Positions 43,826 to 52,521 of a stretch of 64,000 nt of DNA are shown here, piece after piece (position 1 is the stretch's first letter; every line of letters begins with the position of its first letter). Source of the DNA: Candidatus Melainabacteria bacterium (lineage in GTDB: Bacteria > Cyanobacteriota > Vampirovibrionia > Obscuribacterales > Obscuribacteraceae). Made by a program: the position numbers and the translations under genes. The notes beneath the pieces were generated by a model, which saw nothing but the letters and a program-made list of their open reading frames with translations, did no database searches and was not told where the DNA came from. The stretch lies in assembly GCA_016212515.1 (NCBI GenBank), contig JACRFZ010000002.1, positions 1-64,000 of the forward strand, read 5' to 3'.

Positions 43826-44932
43826 ATGTCACTTTTCAGACCATTTTTGCCAATCACCAGCGCCAAACTCAGGCTGCTCCTGATTTTTAGCCTCTCGACC
43901 GGGCTCGTGTCAGGCACTTTACTATGGCCGCTTGAGAGTCCGGCTCAATCGAAGCCGGCCCAATCTAAGCCGGCACAGTCCAAGCCGGCAGCGGTTCAGA
44001 ACAGCTATCCCAATTTCACCCAGGGCGCCAGCCGCTATCAAGAGAAAAGGTACAACGAAGCCATCGCCTGCTTCAGCGAAGCCATCAAAAAGGGAGAGGC
44101 AGGAGCAGCGGCCTGGCTCTACATAGCGCACTCCTATCTGGCTATGGGCAACAAGCAGGAAGCCATCCAGACCTACCAGAAGATTGCCGCCGCCTTTCCC
44201 GCTTCACAAGAAGCCCAGGTTTCTCGCACTTACTTGCAAAAGCTAGGGGCGCCGGGCGGTGCTTCAGCGACTACCGCTCAGACCATGGAAGAGGACAGGG
44301 CCGCTGCCAATACTGGGAGCGATATAAAGAACCGCATAGAAGTGGTTCGGCCGGTAGTGGGACACCCGGAAGTGAGTGAACAGATGATTCAGTCCATCAA
44401 AAGGTGTGTGGCTGGTCTGCCCAAAGGCATCAGGAAAATTCTCAACCGGGGTCAGATAAAGATCATTCTCACGCCCACCCTCATAGACAAAGAGCCATCT
44501 CTGGGTTATCGGGAAGGCCGAGGCTATGAAGGCAATACCTACAAAAGTTGTCCGGGTATGTTCAGACGTGATTCCATCTACATTTGCGAACGCACAGTGA
44601 ACGAGAGCACCGACGAGGTGCAAAGTGCGCGTCCGATTAACGAAATCGAAGGCACTTTCTACCATGAGGTCGGCCATGCGCTCGATGCCTGCCTCGAACA
44701 GTATTCGGAATCAGATGAATACCGCCATGCCTACTACCTGGACATAGCCAGGGTTCCGGACGACGTAGCCCACCGAATTCGCTACTACCTGCAAAAATCA
44801 ATAGCCGGACAACACGAAGCCTGCGCCGAGCTTACTCGCATCCTTCTTGGCAATGAAGACAGCAAATCGGCAGCTATGAAGGAAAGTTTTCCCAACACCA
44901 TCAAGATTATCAAAGCAAAGCTGGCACTCTAA
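43826..44932 (+). CDS. Secreted TPR protein with HEVGH zinc-peptidase-like domain
   Basis: This is a 368-residue protein. It starts with a signal or anchor segment (LRLLLIFSLSTGLVSGTLL) and a triple QSKPA repeat (about residues 40-55). A TPR pair follows (YPNFTQGASRYQEKRYNEAIAC onward, about 60-140). The C-terminal domain contains H280-E-V-G-H284 in a helix followed by EACAELTRIL, which could supply the third ligand Glu. This is the arrangement of gluzincins and of the anthrax-lethal-factor-like (ATLF) group. The domain RPVVGHPEVSEQMIQSIKRC to GYEGNTYKSCPGMFR before it fits such folds. It may be a periplasmic or secreted metallopeptidase or an inactive relative. Confidence 0.65.
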   Translation: MSLFRPFLPITSAKLRLLLIFSLSTGLVSGTLLWPLESPAQSKPAQSKPAQSKPAAVQNSYPNFTQGASRYQEKRYNEAIACFSEAIKKGEAGAAAWLYIAHSYLAMGNKQEAIQTYQKIAAAFPASQEAQVSRTYLQKLGAPGGASATTAQTMEEDRAAANTGSDIKNRIEVVRPVVGHPEVSEQMIQSIKRCVAGLPKGIRKILNRGQIKIILTPTLIDKEPSLGYREGRGYEGNTYKSCPGMFRRDSIYICERTVNESTDEVQSARPINEIEGTFYHEVGHALDACLEQYSESDEYRHAYYLDIARVPDDVAHRIRYYLQKSIAGQHEACAELTRILLGNEDSKSAAMKESFPNTIKIIKAKLAL

Positions 44933-44935
44933 CTC

Positions 44936-45589
44936 TTACAGTTCCGGCAAGTGTGAGCCGGTAACGGTGCGCATATTGCCGGAGACGCGGCCAAGCGCGC
45001 AGGCTTTCATGTAGTCGGCTTCGTCATCCCTGCCGCATTTTCTAAGCATGCCGCCATAACTTTCCATGAGGGTGATAAGAGCGCCGTCGAAGGGATTGAG
45101 AGCCTCCTGCAATATAAGCATGGCTCTCTTATAGAACTTCTCGGCCTCTTCGAACTTTCCTCTCTCTTCCAGAATCATAGCCAGGTTGCGAGAAATGAGC
45201 CCCACTTCCTGGTGCTTGATACCGAGAGACTTCTCATAGATATTAAGCATTTTGCGGCAGAGTTCTTCCGCCTTCTCGTAGCGCCCGGTCTCGAAATACA
45301 AACTGGCCAGTTCCTTACTGGAATCAGCCACCTTCTGGTGGTAGGGTCCAAAACAAGAAACGGTGAGATCAACGGCGCGCTTCAGGCAGGCTTCCGCCTC
45401 ATCCTTGCGTCCGGCTTCATGGAGGGCATGGCCGAGCTTGTGCAAACCCTCCACCCGACGTTGGTCCTTGGGTTCAAAGCTTTCAGCCAGAGTCTTGGCT
45501 TCTTCCAACAACTCGCAGGCTTCGGAGAATTCACCCCGGACAGCGTGCTCTTCTGCCCTGGCGAGCAGGCTTTCCCAAGAATCGGTCAT
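44936..45589 (-). CDS. TPR-repeat protein (kinesin-light-chain-like)
   Basis: This 217-residue soluble protein is made of about five 42-residue tetratricopeptide repeats of the kinesin-light-chain type, with markers such as LHKLGHALHEAGRKDEAEAC and LASLYFETGRYEKAEELCRK. The fold is a protein-binding scaffold. The start ATG is preceded by GGGGGG. It ends 3 bases from the convergent secreted gene at 43826-44932. The short palindrome at 45612-45630 lies 23 bases upstream of its start and could be an operator. Confidence 0.8.
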   Translation of the reverse strand: MTDSWESLLARAEEHAVRGEFSEACELLEEAKTLAESFEPKDQRRVEGLHKLGHALHEAGRKDEAEACLKRAVDLTVSCFGPYHQKVADSSKELASLYFETGRYEKAEELCRKMLNIYEKSLGIKHQEVGLISRNLAMILEERGKFEEAEKFYKRAMLILQEALNPFDGALITLMESYGGMLRKCGRDDEADYMKACALGRVSGNMRTVTGSHLPEL

Positions 45590-45611
45590 CGACCCCCCAA
45601 AGCTACCTAAG

Positions 45612-45630
45612 AAAATATCAGAGATATTTT
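45612..45630. promoter_or_regulatory. Inverted repeat upstream of the TPR gene
   Basis: AAAATATC (45612-45619), AGA, then GATATTTT (45623-45630) form a perfect 8-base inverted repeat 23 bases upstream of the TPR start. TATAAA-like sequences flank it. It may bind a dimeric repressor. Confidence 0.35.
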
Positions 45631-45827
45631 ATAACAGAACATATTTATACCTGGTTATACACGGGCTGAAGCGATCGGGCAAGATGAACGAAACTTAACC
45701 GCAACAAATGAAAGTCCCGCCGGTCCTAAAATAATAATCCGAAACGCCCGCCCACCGGACCTTCAGGTATAATCCCCCATCTAATCCCCCGCCAGGCTGA
45801 AGTGCTGGCGCTTGAGGCGCAGGTTTG

Positions 45828-47237
45828 ATGTCAACACCGGTCCTTCGTTCACTATTTGTCGCGCTCTTCCTGCTCTGCATTCTTGGCCAGGGGGCGCCGG
45901 TGCTGGCTCAGGGGGCGAACGCCACCCTGGACGGTCTGGAAAAGCACTTTTTTGAGCATACTTACCCCGGCGACACTACCGACGACAGGGTCAGTCGCCT
46001 GGAAAAAATGGTCTTCGGCGAAGCCAAGAGCGGCGATGACGGCAAGCGCATTGCCGACCTTCAGCAAGTAGTGACGGCCGCCGGCAGCGAAAGCGATGCC
46101 CAGGGCAGCAGTGCCGGCGACAGCAGCGCCGCTCCGACGACAAGTTCCAAAACCAGCAATACCAATTCGTCCGCCGGCAACAGCAGTAGCAGCGGCGACG
46201 ACACCGCCTATAGTGGCACTGATTATCCCCGCGTGGATATGCTGGAAGAGGTGATACTCGGTCAAGAGTATCGCCAGCTCTCACTCAAGAAACGCCTAGT
46301 GCAGTTGGAAATGAAAGTCTATGGCAAACCGGGTACGGACGACGATCTGAGCAGCCGCACCGACATGCTGGAAATGCACTGGCAAAAGACTCTTTCTCCC
46401 GCCCAGCAGAATCAATTCAACCAGGATTTGACCTGGCTGGAAAACTCCGTCATTGGTCAGACCTATCCACAGAAACCTTTCATTGAAAGGGTCCAGACCC
46501 TTGAAGGCATAGTCTTCCCCAACGATCATCCAGACTACAAAGTCTCCATAAAGGATCAGATTGCCACCCTCGTCAATGCCGTGCACCTGAGCGGCCAGAG
46601 CGGTCACCCCACTACCCCCAGCGTCACGCCCATCGAGTCCAATCCTGAAGCAGGAACGGCAGCCAATTACCCCGGTTATAGTCAGAGCAATGCTGGGGGC
46701 TACGGTGGTTATAACCAGGCTGCAGGCAGCTACCCCAGCTCGGCCGGCAGTTATCAGACCGGCACCCAGTCAAACTATCAGAGCCAGCAGCCGGTAGCCT
46801 ACAACGGTTATAGCGCAGGCTACGGCGGTAATAATGCTGCCTACGGTGGTAATAACGGCGGCTACGGCGGTGCCCGCAGTTATCAGGCCTCGCCCCTGGC
46901 CCAGGAATACGCCCAGGGCGGCAACTACAACACGGCTTCCGGCTACCCGCAACCGGCCCACACTTATCCCGGTCAGCCGTCCCAGATCAGTTACATGAAC
47001 TCCGACCAGTACTCCCAGGCTACGACTAATACAGCAGCTCCCAATACGGCAAGCGAGAAACAGAACAAAGGGCATCCTCTCTTGAAGGGACTGGCCAAAG
47101 CGCTGGGAGCGGCGGCAGGCATGGCCGCATCGGCAGTGGGCAGCATGTCCATGGGCTATGGTATGCCTTACGGCTACGGTGCTCCCATGGGCATGGGAAT
47201 GGGCATGCCCTATGGTTACGGCGGCATAATTCCATAA
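45828..47237 (+). CDS. Secreted protein with repeated LE..V.G motifs and Gly/Tyr-rich tail
   Basis: This protein of about 469 residues has an N-terminal signal peptide (SLFVALFLLCILGQGAPVLAQ). Residues 30-230 repeat a unit with the form R.xxLE..V.G: RVSRLEKMVFGEAK, RVDMLEEVILGQEY, RLVQLEMKVYGKPG, LTWLENSVIGQTY and RVQTLEGIVFPNDH. It is interrupted by a Ser/Thr-rich linker at about 85-125. The C-terminal half is a Gly/Tyr/Ser/Gln-rich low-complexity region ending in MGYGMPYGYGAPMG-type repeats. I chose ATG 45828 (an adjacent TTG precedes it). A related gene 20 bases downstream encodes the phosphodiesterase. It is likely a surface or matrix protein. Confidence 0.65.
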   Translation: MSTPVLRSLFVALFLLCILGQGAPVLAQGANATLDGLEKHFFEHTYPGDTTDDRVSRLEKMVFGEAKSGDDGKRIADLQQVVTAAGSESDAQGSSAGDSSAAPTTSSKTSNTNSSAGNSSSSGDDTAYSGTDYPRVDMLEEVILGQEYRQLSLKKRLVQLEMKVYGKPGTDDDLSSRTDMLEMHWQKTLSPAQQNQFNQDLTWLENSVIGQTYPQKPFIERVQTLEGIVFPNDHPDYKVSIKDQIATLVNAVHLSGQSGHPTTPSVTPIESNPEAGTAANYPGYSQSNAGGYGGYNQAAGSYPSSAGSYQTGTQSNYQSQQPVAYNGYSAGYGGNNAAYGGNNGGYGGARSYQASPLAQEYAQGGNYNTASGYPQPAHTYPGQPSQISYMNSDQYSQATTNTAAPNTASEKQNKGHPLLKGLAKALGAAAGMAASAVGSMSMGYGMPYGYGAPMGMGMGMPYGYGGIIP

Positions 47238-47257
47238 GTAAAGAAAGGCGGCGGTAA

Positions 47258-48139
47258 ATGAAAATAATCGGCAGCAAAACAAACTTTTCTTCGATGAAAG
47301 CGGCGCCGATAGCGGCCCTGCTTTTATTTTCGGTGGTCTTACCTACGGGTATCGCCCCGGCCCAGGCAGGTCAGAGCGGTCAGTCGAACCTGGCAAAGAC
47401 CAGCCCCGCCACAAAGTTACCGGCCATCGTAGCCCACCGCGGCGGCAAGCGTTGGGCACCGGAAAACAGCATGGCAGCATTTGCTGCCAGTGTAGAAGCA
47501 GGAGTGGACGGCATAGAACTGGACATTCACAAATGCAAGTCGGGCGAACTGGTGGTTATTCACGATGATACCCTGGAGCGCACCACTAACGGCAAGGGTT
47601 ATGTAAAAGACAAGACCTGGGCAGAATTGAAAGACCTGGACTGCGGTTCCTGGTACGACAAGAGCTTCAAAAATGAAAGGCTGCCCCTTCTGAAAGATGT
47701 TCTAAAGCTGGTGGACGGCAAGCTGACGATCAACATAGAAATCAAAAACTGCCCAATGAATTATCCGGGCATCGCGGAAGACCTGTTGAAGCTACTGGCA
47801 GACTACAAGTATCCCGACAAAATCGTAATCAGCTCATTTGATCACAAAGTTCTCAAAACCATCGCAGCAAGAGAGAAAAAGTACAAACTGGCCCTGCTTG
47901 GCGATTCTGTTATGCATGATCTTGGCAAATACGCGGCCACGGTGGGTGCCAGAGCCTGGAATCCGGCCTTTGACTGCGTGCGCGATGATACCGTAAGTGA
48001 TGCCCATAGAAACAACCTGGAAGTAAATACCTGGACTGTCAATGACAGCGAGGGCTTTGCCAGGGCGGTAAAACTAAAGGTTGATTCCATCATCACCGAT
48101 GACCCTGTGGGGCTGAGAAAATTCCTGTCCGCCAACTAA
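47258..48139 (+). CDS. Glycerophosphodiester phosphodiesterase
   Basis: This 293-residue exported enzyme has a signal peptide (AALLLFSVVLPTGIAPAQAG). The GDPD core is complete: H60-R61-G-G in IVAHRGG, E87 and D89 in GVDGIELDIH, and H102 in VIHDDTLERTT. NWTVND-like NTWTVND and SIITDDP close the barrel. It hydrolyses glycerophosphodiesters to glycerol 3-phosphate and alcohol in the periplasm, using a divalent metal. It starts 20 bases after the preceding gene, and its stop overlaps the convergent histidine kinase stop by 3 bases. Confidence 0.93.
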   Translation: MKIIGSKTNFSSMKAAPIAALLLFSVVLPTGIAPAQAGQSGQSNLAKTSPATKLPAIVAHRGGKRWAPENSMAAFAASVEAGVDGIELDIHKCKSGELVVIHDDTLERTTNGKGYVKDKTWAELKDLDCGSWYDKSFKNERLPLLKDVLKLVDGKLTINIEIKNCPMNYPGIAEDLLKLLADYKYPDKIVISSFDHKVLKTIAAREKKYKLALLGDSVMHDLGKYAATVGARAWNPAFDCVRDDTVSDAHRNNLEVNTWTVNDSEGFARAVKLKVDSIITDDPVGLRKFLSAN

Positions 48140-50139
48140 AATCTTTGTCCATCGACTAGATCTGCATCATTGCCGGCATCGACTACTTCATTTATTGCTC
48201 CGTCTACTTTAGCCCCTGCATCGACCACTTCACTTATTCCGCCATCTACTTCTTCCACTGCTTCATCTACTTCATCGAATTCATCTTCTTCATCATCGTT
48301 ATCATCGGAAGGCAGAGGAAGCGTGAACCAGAAACAGGAACCGCCACCATCCGGCAACTCCACACCGATTTGCCCACCCTGGCCTTCCACGATGGCCTTG
48401 GCAATGGCTAGCCCCAAGCCGCTGCCGGAGCGGAACTGCCCGTCGGATGAACGCAGTTGCTCGAAGCGACCAAACAACTTATGGGTCTGGTTCTTCGGCA
48501 CACCGGGTCCCTGATCTTGTACGGCGAAGCGACAGAAGTTTCCCATGGTTTCAGCACTGACCAGAATCTTTCCGGCAGCCGGAGAGTATTTTATGGCATT
48601 GGAAAGTACATTGGTCAAGACCTGCATAGCCCGGTCAAAATCACAATAAATCTCCAGTCGCGGCTCCACCGCCACTTCAAATGTAATGCCGTTTTCAGAC
48701 GCCAGAGCGACGACGCCTTCCACGGCTCGTGCCACCAGATCAGCGGCACTGTATACATCACTGTATAGCTCAATTTTTCCAGATTCGATTTTGCGCATAT
48801 CGAGAATGTCATTGATCAGGCGCATCAAGCGATCGGCTTCATCGGCGGCAATTTTTACAACCGGTCGGCTTTCATCATTCAACTGTTCGGCGAAACTGTT
48901 CTCTAGAAGCCCTAAGGCGGTTCGAATGGAAGCCAGAGGCGTGCGCAACTCATGGGATACCATGGAATAGAAATCCTTGACCCGCTCCTCGACAACGCGC
49001 CTTTCAGTGATATCGCGCACAATACCAATTAATACGCTCTGAGCACCAAGCTCAACCGCACTGACAGAAAGCTCCACCGGCAAGCGCGATCCATCTCGGC
49101 GCACCCCGGTCAGTTCCCTGACGGCACCATAGACAGACCGATGCACGCCCTCTTTGGCTTTCGGAGCGTTCCGGTCGGCGTCCGCGCTCAGGTCTGGAGA
49201 AGGATTTACCCCCGGCTCGTCTCCCTTACTTTTGACCGAATCCTTACCTGGAAGAGCTACTACATCTGCATCCTTCTCGTCCTCCTTGACCATAAAGCCC
49301 GGCAGGATTGACTCGACGGAAACACCGGAGAGAGAGCCGGCTTCATAACCAAACATCTCTTCAAAGACGGCATTGGCTGACTCAACTTCACCGTCGACGG
49401 TGACTGTTACTATGCCATCAGGAGCGGTGCCGACAATGGCACGCATGCGGGCTTCCCTCTCCATGAGAGCGCGCTGTGCCTCTTTCAATGTACTCTCAGC
49501 GGAAAGTCTATCTTGCACATAACGATTAACACCAAAGATTAGCACCACCAGAGCCAGCAGGGCTGAGCAGAGGATCACTGAAATACCGGCCATGCTATTG
49601 AGGCTTTCCCGGTCCAGATCGCTGAACCGTTCCGTCATCTCGTGGTTAATGGTGCGGGAGACGTCCTTGGCCAGCCACTCGACGTGCTGAGTCATACCTT
49701 CTTCATCGAACATGAGAGAACGCTGCTTAGCGGCGGCAAGACCGCTGACGTCACGAACGGCCATTACCTCTTCGGCGCAGCTCTTGCGGAAAGAAAGAGA
49801 CTCGGTCAAGTCCTCCAGGAGCATGACATAGGAACTGCGATCGGAGAGCAACAATCTCAACTTGGAAATATCGATATCGATTTGAGAGAGCGCCATCTGA
49901 TAACGGTCTTTGGCGGCGGTATCACCAGTAATTAAATATTCTCTTTCGCCGGCTTCTGCTCGCGCCAGTTCGATAACTACCGAGTCGAGCAGGTCAAGTA
50001 ACTGAAATTGCTTGGAAACCAGATAGCTATTTTGCAGGCGGTCGGCAGAAAGACTGAGTGTGGTCGTGCCGATATAAATGAGCACAAACGCAACAACGGC
50101 GATGATGGCAGTAGTTCTGGTTGTGAGCGAGAGTTGCAT
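48136..50139 (-). CDS. Sensor histidine kinase, CHASE3-PAS-HisKA-HATPase
   Basis: This 667-residue membrane kinase has a first membrane helix at residues 11-30 and a CHASE3-type sensor with the marker ELARAEAGEREYLITGD. A second helix lies near 183-204, with a short linker, and a PAS domain (about 230-390) interrupted by an inserted acidic segment of about 60 residues. HisKA has H396 in SHELRTPLASIR, and the ATPase has VLSNAIKYSP, VQDQGPGVP and GSGLGLAIAKAI. After the ATPase comes an acidic, repetitive tail of about 60 residues (EVVDAGAKVDGAINEVVDAG). It lies 39 bases downstream of its presumed response regulator at 50179-50850. Confidence 0.93.
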   Translation of the reverse strand: MQLSLTTRTTAIIAVVAFVLIYIGTTTLSLSADRLQNSYLVSKQFQLLDLLDSVVIELARAEAGEREYLITGDTAAKDRYQMALSQIDIDISKLRLLLSDRSSYVMLLEDLTESLSFRKSCAEEVMAVRDVSGLAAAKQRSLMFDEEGMTQHVEWLAKDVSRTINHEMTERFSDLDRESLNSMAGISVILCSALLALVVLIFGVNRYVQDRLSAESTLKEAQRALMEREARMRAIVGTAPDGIVTVTVDGEVESANAVFEEMFGYEAGSLSGVSVESILPGFMVKEDEKDADVVALPGKDSVKSKGDEPGVNPSPDLSADADRNAPKAKEGVHRSVYGAVRELTGVRRDGSRLPVELSVSAVELGAQSVLIGIVRDITERRVVEERVKDFYSMVSHELRTPLASIRTALGLLENSFAEQLNDESRPVVKIAADEADRLMRLINDILDMRKIESGKIELYSDVYSAADLVARAVEGVVALASENGITFEVAVEPRLEIYCDFDRAMQVLTNVLSNAIKYSPAAGKILVSAETMGNFCRFAVQDQGPGVPKNQTHKLFGRFEQLRSSDGQFRSGSGLGLAIAKAIVEGQGGQIGVELPDGGGSCFWFTLPLPSDDNDDEEDEFDEVDEAVEEVDGGISEVVDAGAKVDGAINEVVDAGNDADLVDGQRF

Positions 50140-50178
50140 AATTTCCCGGCAAAACCGAGCAACCTCCTGGTGGTCACT

Positions 50179-50850
50179 TCACTCTACAATTCTGTAGCCT
50201 GCACCACGCTTAGTGCGAATGATGCCACTCTCATCGGTATCACCAAGTTTACGGCGCAGGGTCTTCATATGGGTACGCACCGTATCGACGGAAGCATTCG
50301 AATCACTCTGCCAGACCCGATTCAAGATAGTTTCCAGAGTAAAGCTCTGGTTGGGATAGCGCATAAGAAGCTCAAGCAAGGCAAATTCCTTCGCCGTCAG
50401 ATCGAGTTCCTGCCCGGCCCGAAAGACACGAGCGGTCTCGGTATCAAGTTCGATATCACGAACCGTCAGAAGTTTACCGGCATAAGCCTGGGGACGGCGC
50501 AATAAGGCCTGGACTCTGGCATTCAACTCTACGGGGTGAAAAGGCTTGACAAGATAGTCGTCGGCACCGGCATTCAAACCGGAAGCTTTATCCTCGATGG
50601 AGCCGCGGGCAGTCAGCATCAAGATAGGAGTTCGGCCGCCCTGCCCGCGAAACTGCCGACATACATCGACACCGGGCAAATCTGGCAGCATCCAATCAAG
50701 AATTACCAGCTCATAACTATTCAGCTTCAACTGACTGAGAGCAGTGAACCCACTGGCAACATGATCAACCAGGTGCCGCCCCTGCTCAAGTTGCATCTTG
50801 AGCAAATGCCCAAGATTGCTGTCATCCTCCACCAACAAAATCTTAGCCAT
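50179..50850 (-). CDS. OmpR/PhoB-family response regulator
   Basis: This 223-residue regulator has a receiver domain (D9/D10 acidic pair, phosphoryl acceptor D52 in VILDWMLPD, T80, K102 in YLVKPF) and a C-terminal winged helix (FTLETILNRVWQSDSNASVD, TVRTHMKTLRRKLGD). It regulates transcription. The start ATG has GGGAG 5 bases upstream and lies inside the end of the preceding permuted NlpC/P60-like gene (8-base overlap). It precedes the sensor kinase gene, so the three, and probably the repeat-tailed gene upstream, form one operon. Confidence 0.95.
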   Translation of the reverse strand: MAKILLVEDDSNLGHLLKMQLEQGRHLVDHVASGFTALSQLKLNSYELVILDWMLPDLPGVDVCRQFRGQGGRTPILMLTARGSIEDKASGLNAGADDYLVKPFHPVELNARVQALLRRPQAYAGKLLTVRDIELDTETARVFRAGQELDLTAKEFALLELLMRYPNQSFTLETILNRVWQSDSNASVDTVRTHMKTLRRKLGDTDESGIIRTKRGAGYRIVE

Positions 50851-51457
50851 TCATACTCCCAGCTGAAATTTTCGGAACCAATTGTACCTTAACCAGATCT
50901 TGCCTGGTGCCTTTTAGAGCATCGAACCACTGTACCGGCGGGATGGGTAGAGCGCCAGAGCGGGAGCCCGAAGACGACATCACGGGCAGGGTGCGACTAA
51001 GCCCCCGTGCCAACTGATGCAAAGCAGAATCAAAGCCCAGCACCTGCTCAGCTACACCATAAGTGACCAGCACCGCGGCCGCCTGGTCGACGCAGTTATT
51101 GCCAAACAAACTCCAACCGCCAAATTCAAGGGCTTTTGCCTGCGCCATCGCCGCTTCCACATTGGCTGCTTCTACTAAAAAGGACTTGCAGGCATGATAC
51201 CGAATATGGGGACCAGCGGCCATGGCCGCGAGCATCTCGTCACGACGACCTCTGCCGCACCAGAAATCCACATTGCCTCCCGGTGGTACATGACTGTAGC
51301 GCCAGAGTGCCGGTAGATACCACATGGGCTCCTTCAACAAATGATCGGTGGAACCGAAGAAGTATTCATCGTTATCAACGGCGAACCCCCAGGCCACATG
51401 ACCGAAGCGCAAAGCCTGCTCAAAATTGATAAAAATCAGGGCTTCGCGTTCAGGCAA
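50843..51457 (-). CDS. Permuted NlpC/P60-like hypothetical protein
   Basis: This 204-residue cytoplasmic protein has a His in a strand (RFGHVAWGF) near the N-terminus and a Cys about 100 residues later in FGNNCVDQAAAVL. This is the order of a circularly permuted NlpC/P60 (YiiX/LRAT-like) papain fold. No signal peptide is present. Start choice: TTG at 51457 has GGAGG 8 bases upstream inside the preceding gene and overlaps its stop by 8 bases. The frame extends to an ATG at 51496, but that has no ribosome site. Its overlap with the response regulator gene suggests a role in the same pathway. Catalysis is unproven. Confidence 0.55.
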   Translation of the reverse strand: MPEREALIFINFEQALRFGHVAWGFAVDNDEYFFGSTDHLLKEPMWYLPALWRYSHVPPGGNVDFWCGRGRRDEMLAAMAAGPHIRYHACKSFLVEAANVEAAMAQAKALEFGGWSLFGNNCVDQAAAVLVTYGVAEQVLGFDSALHQLARGLSRTLPVMSSSGSRSGALPIPPVQWFDALKGTRQDLVKVQLVPKISAGSMNG

Positions 51458-52079
51458 GGCCGCTTCCTCCAGTTTTATCGGCAGCTTTCTCGACACTGCT
51501 ATCGGCAGCTATATCGCCGCTTCTGTCGGCAGCTTTTTCGGCACGTCTGTCGGTAGTTTTGTCCGTCCTTCTATCGGCAGTCCCGTCTCTAGCCGGCTGC
51601 TCTTCACAGGCTGATCCATCAGACCGACTATGAATAGTACGCAAAACGGCCAGTTCCGCCTCCAACTGCCCGATTCGCACAAAAGCCACCTCCAGGCGAT
51701 TCTGGCTGGCGGCAAGCATGGAAAGGCATAACTCCAGCTTGGCGGACAATTCTATGGATTGCTGATTGGGATCGATGCGGGTGTCCAGCTTAAAATCCAA
51801 ACCGCCGGTCTGAATCGACATATTGACACTATTACCGCTACGCTCCTTATTCTCAGTGGAACCACCGGCGGCATCACTGTCGCTAACCCTGTGCGGCCGC
51901 ACCTGCGTCACGTCCGCCTCAGACCCTGAGTTCATGCGCCCCATGGCGGAAGGCACACCGCAGGACTGACAGACCTCACTGACATCTTCCGCCTCGAAAC
52001 TCTCCGGCACAACATCCGGTAACCCTGCACCAGGCCGGGTCTGACTTTCACCTCTGGTAATGTCATCATTGATGGTCAA
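51450..52079 (-). CDS. Hypothetical protein with 8-residue tail repeats
   Basis: This is an acidic protein of up to 209 residues. Its N-terminal half is hydrophilic with two Cys (VCQSCGVPSAMG, a possible half zinc ribbon). A central segment (ELSAKLELCLSMLAASQNRLE) is a likely short coiled coil, and the last 42 residues repeat an octapeptide of the form ADR-x-x-EKA about four times. The start is uncertain: TTG at 52079 has GGAG 11 bases away. It is the first gene of the unit continuing through the response regulator and histidine kinase. Confidence 0.5.
   Translation of the reverse strand: MTINDDITRGESQTRPGAGLPDVVPESFEAEDVSEVCQSCGVPSAMGRMNSGSEADVTQVRPHRVSDSDAAGGSTENKERSGNSVNMSIQTGGLDFKLDTRIDPNQQSIELSAKLELCLSMLAASQNRLEVAFVRIGQLEAELAVLRTIHSRSDGSACEEQPARDGTADRRTDKTTDRRAEKAADRSGDIAADSSVEKAADKTGGSGLA
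51453..51578. repeat. 24-base imperfect coding repeat
   Basis: About four imperfect 24-base units encode ADRRTDKT, TDRRAEKA, ADRSGDIA and ADSSVEKA, with a final degenerate one. They lie at the 3' end of the 51450-52079 gene. On the plus strand the repeated motif is tatcggcag. Confidence 0.6.
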
Positions 52080-52521
52080 CTTGCCGGTTGCTCCACATGC
52101 TCAACTGCCTTACCGAACTTTCCTGAGCAGAGAACGGTCCGAAAGACTAGCTCATTATCTCTATTAATACCCGAACTGCCCAAAATTCCTACGCCATAAC
52201 AAGCCGCGCTCCGGCAAGTCACCCCACTTGCAAGAAGCTGCCGGAACCTGGCAAACCTCCATTATCAGACCAAGAGTATGGAGAACCGCAGGCGGCAACC
52301 GGGTTGCCAAGCACCTCTTGCATGAAGGCAAGGTATTTGAAGGGACAAAACTAAAAAGTTTGCGTTTGAGCGGGCGTGCAAACAGGTAAAACACAAATAG
52401 GAAATCTCTCTTTTTATACAATTAAAGAGGGTCTTATATCTGCCTGCCGAGTCATTCAAGACCGCACGGCAAGGCTAATGCAGGGCCCCTGACCAGCGAA
52501 TATCGGTACACTTCAAAGCAC
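52080..52521 (+). other. Intergenic region with short hairpins
   Basis: This 442-base gap separates two divergent genes. It contains two small hairpins: GCAAGT/ACTTGC (52214-52231) nested in CCGGCA/TGCCGG (52211-52244), and GGCAAC/GTTGCC (52294-52308). It is AT-rich around 52340-52440. I see no gene. Confidence 0.4.
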
